DNA from: Lithobates sylvaticus
Taxonomy: Eukaryota > Chordata > Amphibia > Anura > Ranidae
Direction: 5' to 3'
Assembly: GCA_028564925.1 (NCBI GenBank)
Contig: CM053032.1
Span: 122,407,490-122,471,489, forward strand
Length of the DNA: 64,000 nt
The notes below the pieces were generated by a model. That model worked only from the letters and a program-made list of their open reading frames with translations, was not told where the DNA came from and did no database searches. Positions 41,150 to 51,099 of this stretch are shown piece after piece; positions within the stretch are counted from its first letter, which is position 1, and every line of letters starts with the position of its first letter. The translations under genes were made by a program, and so were the position numbers.

Positions 41150-44100
41150 AAAAATGGGTGCTGCTGAGAAGAAAATATAGGAGCTCTGTGTGATGCCACT
41201 AACACACTAGAAGTCCTATGGGTGCTTCTGTGAAGAAAATATAGGAACTCTGTGTGATGCCACTAACACACTAGAAGTCCTGTGGGTGCTGCTGAGAAGA
41301 AAATATAGGAGCTCTGTGTGATGCCACTAACACACTAGAAGTCCTATGGGTGCTTCTGGGAAGAAAATATAAGAACTCTGTGTGATGCCACTAACACACT
41401 AGAAGTCCTGTGGGTGCTGCTGAGAAGAAAATATAGGAGCTCTGTGTGATGCCACTAACACACTAGAAGTCCTATGGGTGCTTCTGGGAAGAAAATATAA
41501 GAACTCTGTGTGATGCCACTAACACACTAGAAGTCCTGTGGGTGCTGCTGAGAAGAAAATATAAGAACTCTGTGTGATGCCACTAACACACTAGAAGTCC
41601 TATGGGTGCTTCTGGGAAGAAAATATAGGAACTCTGTGTGATGCCACTAACACACTAGAAGTCCTATGGGTGCTTCTGGGAAGAAAATATAGGAACTCTG
41701 TGTGATGCCACTAACACACTAGAAGTCCTGTGGGTGCTGCTGAGAAGAAAATATAGGAGCTCTGTGTGATGCCACTAACACACTAGAAGTCCTATGGGTG
41801 CTTCTGGGAAGAAAATATAGGAACTCTGTGTGATGCCACTAACACACTAGAAGTCCTGTGGGTGCTGCTGAGAAGAAAATATAGGAGCTCTGTGTGATGC
41901 CACTAACACACTAGAAGTCCTATAGGTGCTTCTGGGAAGAAAATATAGGAACTCTGTGTGATGCCACTAACACACTAGAAGTCCTGTGGGTGCTTCTGGG
42001 AAGAAAATATAGGAGCTCTGTGTGATGCCACTAACACACTAGAAGTCCTATGGGTGCTTCTGGGAAGAAAATATAAGAACTCTGTGTGATGCCACTAACT
42101 CACTAGAAGTCCTATGGGTGCTTCTGGGAAGAAAATATAGGAACTCTGTGTGATGCCACTAACACACTAGAAGTCCTATGGGTGCTTCTGGGAAGAAAAT
42201 ATAGGAACTCTGTGTGATGCCACTAACACACTAGAAGTCCTGTGGGTGCTGCTGAGAAGAAAATATAGGAGCTCTGTGTGATGCCACTAACACACTAGAA
42301 GTCCTATGTGTGCTTCTGGGAAGAAAATATAAGAACTCTGTGTGATGCCACTAACACACTAGAAGTCCTGTGGGTGCTTCTGGGAAGAAAATATAGGAGC
42401 TCTGTGTGATGCCACTAACACACTAGAAGTCCTATGGGTGCTTCTGGGAAGAAAATATAAGAACTCTGTGTGATGCCACTAACTCACTAGAAGTCCTATG
42501 GGTGCTTCTGGGAAGAAAATATAGGAACTCTGTGTGATGCCACTAACACACTAGAAGTCCTATGGGTGCTTCTGGGAAGAAAATATAGGAACTCTGTGTG
42601 ATGCCACTAACACACTAGAAGTCCTGTGGGTGCTGCTGAGAAGAAAATATAGGAGCTCTGTGTGATGCCACTAACACACTAGAAGTCCTATGTGTGCTTC
42701 TGGGAAGAAAATATAAGAACTCTGTGTGATGCCACTAACACACTAGAAGTCCTGTGGGTGCTTCTGAGAAGAAAATATAGGAACTCTGTGTGATGCCACT
42801 AACACACTAGAAGTCCTATGGGTGCTTCTGGGAAGAAAATATAGGAACTCTGTGTGATGCCACTAACACACTAGAAGTCCTGTGGGTGCTTCTGGGAAGA
42901 AAATATAGGAACTCTGTGTGATGCCACTAACACACTAGAAGTCCTATGGGTGCTTCTGGGAAGAAAATATAGGAACTCTGTGTGATGCCACTAACACACT
43001 AGAAGTCCTGTGGGTGCTACTGAGAAGAAAATATAGGAGCTCTGTGTGATGCCACTAACACACTATAAGTCCTATGGGTGCTTCTGGGAAGAAAATATAA
43101 GAACTCTGTGTGATGCCACTAACACACTAGAAGTCCTATGGGTGCTTCTGGGAAGAAAATATAGGAACTCTGTGTGATGCCACTAACACACTAGAAGTCC
43201 TATGGGTGCTTCTGGGAAGAAAATATAGGAACTCTGTGTGATGCCACTAACACACTAGAAGTCCTATGGGTGCTTCTGGGAAGAAAATTTAGGAACTCTG
43301 TGTGATGCCACTAACACAGTAGAAGTCCTGTGGGTGCTTCTGGGAAGAAAATATAGGAACTCTGTGTGATGCCACTAACACACTAGAAGTCCTATGGGTG
43401 CTTCTGGGAAGAAAATATAGGAACTCTGTGTGATGCCACTAACACACTAGAAGTCCTGTGGGTGCTGCTGAGAAGAAGATATAGGAGCTCTGGGTGATGC
43501 CACTAACACACTAGAAGTCCTATGGGTGCTTCTGGGAAGAAAATATAAGAACTCTGTGTGATGCCACTAACAGACTAGAAGTCCTATGGGTGCTTCTGGG
43601 AAAAAAATATAGGAACTCTGTGTGATGCCACTAACACACTAGAAGTCCTATGGGTGCTTCTGGGAAGAAAATATAGGAACTCTGTGTGATGCCACTAACA
43701 CACTAGAAGTCCTGTGGGTGCTGCTGAGAAGAAAATATAGGAGCTCTGTGTGATGCCACTAACACACTATAAGTCCTATGGGTGCTTCTGGGAAGAAAAT
43801 ATAAGAACTCTGTGTGATGCCACTAACACACTAGAAGTCCTATGGGTGCTTCTGGGAAGAAAATATAGGAACTCTGTGTGATGCCACTAACACACTAGAA
43901 GTCCTATGGGTGCTTCTGGGAAGAAAATATAGGAACTCTGTGTGATGCCACTAACACACTAGAAGTCCTATGGGTGCTTCTGGGAAGAAAATATAGGAAC
44001 TCTGTGTGATGCCACTAACACAGTAGAAGTCCTGTGGGTGCTTCTGGGAAGAAAATATAGGAACTCTGTGTGATGCCACTAACACACTAGAAGTCCTATG

Positions 44101-47100
44101 GGTGCTTCTGGGAAGAAAATATAGGAACTCTGTGTGATGCCACTAACACAGTAGAAGTCCTATGGGTGCTTCTGGGAAGAAAATATAGGAACTCTGTGTG
44201 ATGCCACTAACACACTAGAAGTCCTGTGGGTGCTGCTGAGAAGAAAATATAAGAGCTCTGTGTGATGCCACTAACACACTAGAAGTCCTATGGGTGCTTC
44301 TGGGAAGAAAATTTAAGAACTCTGTGTGATGCCACTAACACACTAGAAGTCCTATGGGTGCTTCTGGGAAAAAAATATAGGAACTCTGTGTGATGCCACT
44401 AACACACTAGAAGTCCTATGGGTGCTTCTGGGAAGAAAATATAGGAACTCTGTGTGATGCCACTAACACACTAGAAGTCCTGTGGGTGCTGCTGTGAAGA
44501 AAATATAGGAGCTCTGTGTAATGCCACTAACACACTAGAAGTCCTATGGGTGCTTCTGGGAAGAAAATATAGGAACTCTGTGTGATGCCACTAACACACT
44601 AGAAGTCCTATGGGTGCTTCTGGGAAGAAAATATAGGAGCTCTGTGTGATGCCACTAACACACTAGAAGTCCTATGGGTGCTTCTGGGAAGAAAATATAG
44701 AAACTCTGTGTGATGCCACTAACACACTAGAAGTCCTATGGGTGCTGCTGAGAAGAAAATATAAGAACTCTGTGTGATGCCACTAACACACTAGAAGTCC
44801 TATGGGTGCTTCTGGGAAGAAAATATAGAAACTCTGTGTGATGCCACTAACACACTAGAAGTCCTGTGGGTGCTGCTGAGAAGAAAATATAAGAACTCTG
44901 TGTGATGCCACTAACACATTAGAAGTCCTATGGGTGCTTCTGGGAAGAAAATATAGGAACTCTGTGTGATGCCACTAACACACTAGAAGTCCTATGGGTG
45001 CTTCTGGGAAGAAAATATAGGAACTCTGTGTGATGCCACTAACACACTAGAAGTCCTGTGGGTGCTGCTGAGAAGAAAATATAGGAGCTCTGTGTGATGC
45101 CACTAACACACTAGAAGTCCTATGGGTGCTTCTGGGAAGAAAATATAGGAACTCTGTGTGATGCCACTAACACACTAGAAGTCCTGTGGGTGCTGCTGAG
45201 AAGAAAATATAGGAGCTCTGTGTGATGCCACTAACACACTAGAAGTCCTATAGGTGCTTCTGGGAAGAAAATATAGGAACTCTGTGTGATGCCACTAACA
45301 CACTAGAAGTCCTGTGGGTGCTTCTGGGAAGAAAATATAGGAGCTCTGTGTGATGCCACTAACACACTAGAAGTCCTATGGGTGCTTCTGGGAAGAAAAT
45401 ATAAGAACTCTGTGTGATGCCACTAACTCACTAGAAGTCCTATGGGTGCTTCTGGGAAGAAAATATAGGAACTCTGTGTGATGCCACTAACACACTAGAA
45501 GTCCTATGGGTGCTTCTGGGAAGAAAATATAGGAACTCTGTGTGATGCCACTAACACACTAGAAGTCCTATGTGTGCTTCTGGGAAGAAAATATAAGAAC
45601 TCTGTGTGATGCCACTAACACACTAGAAGTCCTGTGGGTGCTGCTGAGAAGAAAATATAGGAGCTCTGTGTGATGCCACTAACACACTAGAAGTCCTATG
45701 GGTGCTTCTGGGAAGAAAATATAGGAACTCTGTGTGATGCCACTAACACACTAGAAGTCCTGTGGGTGCTGCTGAGAAGAAAATATAGGAGCTCTGTGTG
45801 ATGCCACTAACACACTAGAAGTCCTATGGGTGCTTCTGGGAAGAAAATATAAGAACTCTGTGTGATGCCACTAACAGACTAGAAGTCCTATGGGTGCTTC
45901 TGGGAAAAAAATATAGGAGCTCTGTGTGATGCCACTAACACACTAGAAGTCCTATGTGTGCTTCTGGGAAGAAAATATAAGAACTCTGTGTGATGCCACT
46001 AACACACTAGAAGTCCTGTGGGTGCTTCTGAGAAGAAAATATAGGAACTCTGTGTGATGCCACTAACACACTAGAAGTCCTATGGGTGCTTCTGGGAAGA
46101 AAATATAGGAACTCTGTGTGATGCCACTAACACACTAGAAGTCCTGTGGGTGCTTCTGGGAAGAAAATATAGGAACTCTGTGTGATGCCACTAACACACT
46201 AGAAGTCCTATGGGTGCTTCTGGGAAGAAAATATAGGAACTCTGTGTGATGCCACTAACACACTAGAAGTCCTGTGGGTGCTACTGAGAAGAAAATATAG
46301 GAGCTCTGTGTGATGCCACTAACACACTATAAGTCCTATGGGTGCTTCTGGGAAGAAAATATAAGAACTCTGTGTGATGCCACTAACACACTAGAAGTCC
46401 TATGGGTGCTTCTGGGAAGAAAATATAGAAACTCTGTGTGATGCCACTAACACACTAGAAGTCCTATGGGTGCTTCTGGGAAGAAAATATAGGAACTCTG
46501 TGTGATGCCACTAACACACTAGAAGTCCTATGGGTGCTTCTGGGAAGAAAATATAGGAACTCTGTGTGATGCCACTAACACAGTAGAAGTCCTGTGGGTG
46601 CTTCTGGGAAGAAAATATAGGAACTCTGTGTGATGCCACTAACACACTAGAAGTCCTATGGGTGCTTCTGGGAAGAAAATATAGGAACTCTGTGTGATGC
46701 CACTAACACACTAGAAGTCCTGTGGGTGCTGCTGAGAAGAAAATATAGGAGCTCTGTGTGATGCCACTAACACACTAGAAGTCCTATGGGTGCTTCTGGG
46801 AAGAAAATATAAGAACTCTGTGTGATGCCACTAACAGACTAGAAGTCCTATGGGTGCTTCTGGGAAAAAAATATAGGAACTCTGTGTGATGCCACTAACA
46901 CACTAGAAGTCCTATGGGTGCTTCTGGGAAGAAAATATAGGAACTCTGTGTGATGCCACTAACACACTAGAAGTCCTGTGGGTGCTGCTGAGAAGAAAAT
47001 ATCGGAGCTCTGTGTAATGCCACTAACACACTAGAAGTCCTATGGGTGCTTCTGGGAAGAAAATATAGGAACTCTGTGTGATGCCACTAACACACTAGAA

Positions 47101-47310
47101 GTCCTATGGGTGCTTCTGGGAAGAAAATATAGGAGCTCTGTGTGATGCCACTAACACACTAGAAGTCCTATGGGTGCTTCTGGGAAGAAAATATAGAATC
47201 TCTGTGTGATGCCACTAACACACTAGAAGTCCTATGGGTGCTTCTGGGAAGAAAATATAGGAGCTCTGTTTGCTGCCACTAACACACTAGAAGTCCTATG
47301 GGTGCTGTTG
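41150..47310. repeat. 64-bp satellite array ahead of hAT copy 2 transposase (6.2 kb)
   Basis: About 96 units, all of type A (CACTAGAAGTCCTATGGGTG). Two subtypes, GGTGCTTCTGGGAAG and GGTGCTGCTGAGAAG, intermingle. Rare markers such as CACTAACTCACTAG recur at 42097, 42485 and 45425, which points to block duplications (the first two are 388 bp, six units, apart). Types B and C of copy 1 are absent. The array ends about 25 bp from the start codon. Confidence 0.96.
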
Positions 47311-47866
47311 GGGTGCAATGCTGTGCTAACAGCACTGCGGTTGGTACTACTGAAATACTGTACTAACAGTAAAACACGCACCAGACTAATCCCCAGCAGC
47401 AGCTAAAAACACAATCAGCAGCAATGAACGATCAATGACTTGGGTAGCAATGGTTTAGCAAAGAAATAGCCAATGGTTTAGCAAAGAAGAACAAATCTTT
47501 CTGTAGCAATGAATCAAGCTAAGACACAGAATCAGCAGACTGATCTCTCCTAAAGCCGGAACTCATGTGACCGGCGCCGACGGCGTGGCGGCCTTTTAAA
47601 TGGTGGGGCGTGTACTAAAGCCCCTGAGCTTTAATTGGCTACAGGCGTCCTGCCTGTAGCCAATTATAGTTTCCGGCGCTGTGATTGGCCAAGCATGCGG
47701 GGTCACAGTGCATGCTTGGCCAATCATCAGCCAGCAATGCACTGCGCCGGCCGCACCGGCCGCAATGCATTGCGGGGCCGCTCGCATCACACGAATGTGA
47801 TGCGAACGGCCCAAATAGTTCTGGGCTCGCCGAGCGAGCGAACGCCCGGTGCTCGATGCGAACGTG
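47311..47866. other. hAT copy 2 right arm with hairpins and possible promoter
   Basis: Sequence 47311-47620 differs from copy 1 and contains a TTTAAAAGG on the minus strand (about 47593-47601), a possible TATA element for the transposase. From about 47634 a chain of hairpins starts: TTGGCTACAGGC/GCCTGTAGCCAA (12-bp arms), then the three shared with copy 1 (GATTGGCCAAGCATGC and so on) and half of the last one. The terminal repeat is deleted. Confidence 0.7.
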
Positions 47867-49010
47867 TGAGAACTAGAAGTCCAGAACACCGGGCAGAGGG
47901 TCAAACTCAGGTAACTCAGAGAATGTCCAGTAGGCAAGCCGAGGGTCAAGCACGGGCAATCAGGCAGCAGAGGTATCCAGTAGCAGGCCAGGGGTCAAAC
48001 ACAGGTAAGTAATTCAGAGAATGTCCAGCAAGCAGGCCGAGGGTCAAGCACAGGTAATCAGGCAGCAGAGGTATCCAGGAAGCCGGCCAGGCGTCAACCA
48101 CAGGTAAGTAACTCAGAGAATGTCCAGTAAGCAGGCCGAGGGTCAAGCACAGGTAATCAGGCAGCAGAGGTATCCAGGAAGCCGGCCAGGGGTCAACCAC
48201 AGGTAAGTAACTCAGAGAATGTCCAGTAAGCAGGCCGAGGGTCAAGCACAGGTAATCAGGCAGCAGAGGTATCCAGGAAGCAGGCCAGGGGTCAAACACA
48301 GGTAAGTAACTCAGAGAATGTCCAGTAAGCAGGCCGAGGGTCAAGCACAGGTAATCAGGCAGCAGAGGTATCCAGGAAGCAGGCCAGGGGTCAAACACAG
48401 GTAAGTAGCTCAGAGAATGTCCAGTAAGCAGGCCGAGGGTCAAGCACAGGTAATCAGGCAGCAGAGGTATCCAGGAAGAAGGCCAGGGGTCAAACACAGG
48501 TAAGTAGCTCAGAGAATGTCCAGTAAGCAGGCCGAGGGTCAAGCACAGGTAATCAGGCAGCAGAGGTATCCAGGAAGCAGGCCAGGGGTCAAACACAGGT
48601 AACAGCAGCGGTGGTCAAGCGGGTTCCGGGTCAGGCACAGGTAATCAAGCAGGTACAGGATAGCAGGTACTGGATACAAGGTACTGGATACAGGGTACTG
48701 GATACAAGGACTGGAGCCAAGACTCAGGAAGAGACAACAAACCAGCGATTTGTGAGGGGAAAGAGAAAGCCTTTTATAGGCCAGGTAAGTGGTCAGGTGG
48801 GATACCCGGACGAGTGCGCATGCGCACTCGTCCTCTGTCAGCGCCGCGCACAGTGGTGAGCCGCACTGGCTGAGCTGCATCAGATACCCGAGCGCCACGG
48901 ACCCGCGCATGCGCACCCGCTACCCGGCGTACCTGTACTGTTCGCTGAGCCGCTCTACCGCGCGTGCGCATTCTTGGAACCCGGCGACGAAGTACGGTAT
49001 TTCCCTGACA
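47867..49010 (-). repeat. 5' LTR remnant of the Ty3 element
   Basis: It matches the 3' LTR from base 29998 on, so it lacks 263 bp, but has about seven 99-bp repeats (about 47890-48605) against four in the 3' LTR. It ends TGACA at 49010. The TATA box is at 48770-48778 (minus). Confidence 0.92.
48770..48778 (-). promoter_or_regulatory. TATA box of the Ty3 5' LTR
   Basis: The minus strand reads TATAAAAGG, at the same LTR position as 30604-30612. Confidence 0.7.
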
Positions 49011-49918
49011 GCTCCTGTCCCCCAAACACACCAGCGCAAGCACGGCATGGCATCTTTTTGCCTGCGTACTTGCGTAGCCCCTTGAACGCCTACGGAGCAC
49101 CGCTGGTTCCGAGGACAGAGCATTCGAAGAGGCCATGGAGGAAGAAGAAGAGGAGGGGGTGGAGGAGAGAGGTGTGTCACAACCAGTAGTAGCATTTTGG
49201 AGGCGTGGTGGCGGAACAACCTCCAACACTACTGCACTTTGTCCTGCATCCTTCCCAGCTGCCAAAAGAGTGACCCAATGGGCCGTGAAAGACAGGTAAT
49301 GTCCCTGTCCATGCCTGCTGGACCATGAGTCAGTGGTAATATGCACCTTACCGCTGACCGCCCTGTCCAGCGAGGCATGGACATTGCCTTCCACATGCCG
49401 GTAGAGAGCCGGAATCGCCTTCCGTGAGAAAAAGTGGCGTTTGGGAACCTGCCACTGAGGAACCGCACATTGAACAAACTCACGGAAGGGGGCCGAGTCT
49501 ACCAACTGAAAAGGCAGCAGTTGAAGTGCTAGCAATTTAGCCAAGCTAGCATTCAACCGCTGGGCATGTGGATGGCTGGGAGTAAACTTCTTTCGACGGT
49601 CCAGCAGCTGGGGCAGGGAAATTTGCCTGCTACAATCGGACGTCCGTGTACTGCTAGCAGAGTGCCCGCAAGTACTTGGCTGTGACACACCTAATTCTAC
49701 ACCTTCATTCCTCTCAGTGCAGCTTTCAGAGAGGACTGAAGGTATAGTGGGGTTGGAGATCCCAGCTGATGAGGAGCAAGGAGAGGTCCGCTTTGTTCTT
49801 TGGTGTGGGTCTTTAATGTGTGTTTGCCAACGAGCTGCATGGCAGGTCAACATATGTCTGGTCATGCTTGTGGTGCCCAAGCGGCTGATATTTTGGCCAC
49901 GCGAGATACGCTTGAGAC
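49011..49918 (-). pseudogene. hAT copy 4 transposase, BED-finger and first catalytic part
   Basis: Here hAT copy 4 resumes after the Ty3 element (target repeat GCTCC 49011-49015). The minus strand gives CNICLKRISRGQNISRLGTT, SMTRHMLTCH, then QISLPQLLDRRKKFTPSHP, VHITTDSWSSRHGQGHYLSF and, without any frame change, CDTPLSSTPSSSSSSMASSN, SEPAVLRRRSRGYAS and HAVLALVCLGDRS. The serine-rich tract is thus in frame in this copy, unlike copies 1-3. The 5' side ends at about 49918, where unrelated sequence begins, so the N-terminus, 64-bp array and right terminus are absent. Confidence 0.88.
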
Positions 49919-50940
49919 ATATGTTACATATATGACATAGAACTACCCATAAAGGGCACAATTTGTAGGGAATGCCAGGCTGAGCTGGTAACCCAAAATA
50001 CAAAAGATCACTAATTGATCACAGTCTTATACCTTAATTGGTGCATAGAAACTTGTGAAACAAAAAATAAGATTGAAACAAAAAAAATACCTATAGTGCA
50101 CAATAATTAGTATACAATACTTAGTAAACACCTGGCTGGGTCTGCACCACCAACCTGATGGCCCCGTAAAGCAGGATTCTACAGGGTGAATCCAAATATT
50201 ATATAAGAAATAAACAAATACCACAATATTAGCCTAAAGGTTCCCAAAAAAATTACACAATCTCATATTCAATACCAGGCTGGGCTTGTAACCCAAATTG
50301 TGAAAATGGTCACAAAATAGTCCCAATTTGGCATTCAAAAAGATGCATATAAGGAGTCCAAGTTAGAGGTAAATAATGTCCAATAATCACACCAGACAGC
50401 GGAGACTTGGATGTTCAAAGAATCATCTGATATTAAAGACAGGAGTGATTTTCACAGCACACTGTAAAGTGAGAAAGACCTCCACCAGAAAGCACACTTG
50501 TCTTCTTACCGGAAATACGTGGTCCCTTATTACAGGGGACCCATATGGGCAGATGGCTCTTAACCCCAGCCAGGGATGAAAACGGAATCCTGGGACTTTA
50601 CTGGCAGTATTCTCCTATGGCTACCAATCAGGGGAGTCTCCAATGTGGGGTCTTTTTTATTCCAACAGCCAGAGCTCCTCTCACACAGGTTCCTTTCTGA
50701 GTCTCAAAACCAGAGGTTGGAATAAAAAGACCCCACATTGGACCCCACATTGTAGTTCTATGTCAGTTTTGCAATATTTGTTTTGTATATATACAATTCT
50801 TGGATTCACTTCTCTGAATCCTGTACCCCAGAGTCACAACGGGTGGTTTTGTAAATTCAGCTAGGTGTTCACTAACACTGTACACTATAGGAATTTAGCA
50901 ATTACAATTTTTTTTTTTTGCCACCTCAGCTAAACTTTCA
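49919..50940. other. Unassigned noncoding sequence with inverted repeats
   Basis: No gene is seen. A 13-bp inverted pair GACATAGAACTAC (about 49933) and GTAGTTCTATGTC (about 50752) could be ends of a small nonautonomous element of about 830 bp, without a clear target duplication. A 25-bp inverted repeat, CAATGTGGGGTC... near 50641 and ...GACCCCACATTG near 50716-50740, lies inside with one base difference. CCAGGCTG(A/G)GCT(G/T)GTAACCCAAA occurs twice (about 49974 and 50276). The origin is unknown. Confidence 0.4.
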
Positions 50941-51099
50941 AAGAGGACCTGAATCAGCTTTTACTGATCTTCATTGTTCTTTTTATGTTATCACATCATT
51001 GTGGCTAATTGAACTTTATTTGTCTTGTGCTTTACAAAAATAAACTTAATAAAACTTCATGTCTTACGCGGTTTTAAGTCTACTATTTTTCCCCTCTGT

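Larger units (their letters stand above)
35119..47866 (-). mobile_element. Giant ZBED-type hAT transposon, copy 2 (12.7 kb)
   Basis: The left terminus is TAGGGAAGAGCC (35119). Parts in plus coordinates are the left arm (to about 36165), an older 144-bp array (36165-36666), a dimeric 143/136-bp array (36667-37985), the broken transposase gene (38039-41124, minus), the 64-bp array (41150-47310) and a right arm with hairpins (47311-47866). It inserted into the Ty3 gag; the left 8-bp flank is CTGCTGGC. The right terminus is lost at 47866, where LTR sequence begins, so hAT end, gag start and LTR start were removed in one deletion. Confidence 0.92.
29735..49010 (-). mobile_element. Ty3/gypsy chromovirus of Sushi type (fossil), interrupted by hAT copy 2
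   Basis: The element reads right to left: 5' LTR remnant (47867-49010), [hAT copy 2, 35119-47866], gag-pro, pol with chromodomain, purine tract, 3' LTR (29735-30844). Outer ends are TGTCA/TGACA with a 5-bp target duplication in hAT copy 4. Without the hAT it is about 6.5 kb. The primer-binding site, gag start and first part of the 5' LTR were lost where hAT copy 2 abuts the LTR. The coding part looks mostly whole with one or two breaks. Gag and pol resemble the Sushi group from which mammalian RTL1 and PEG10 were domesticated (family knowledge). Confidence 0.9.

Noticed and set aside
47946-48596. 216-codon open frame with 33-residue repeats (FDPWPASWIPLLPDYL)
   Set aside because: The 99-bp LTR repeat is a multiple of three and free of stops in this frame; it lies in the LTR leader. 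The shorter version at 30077-30430 has the same cause.
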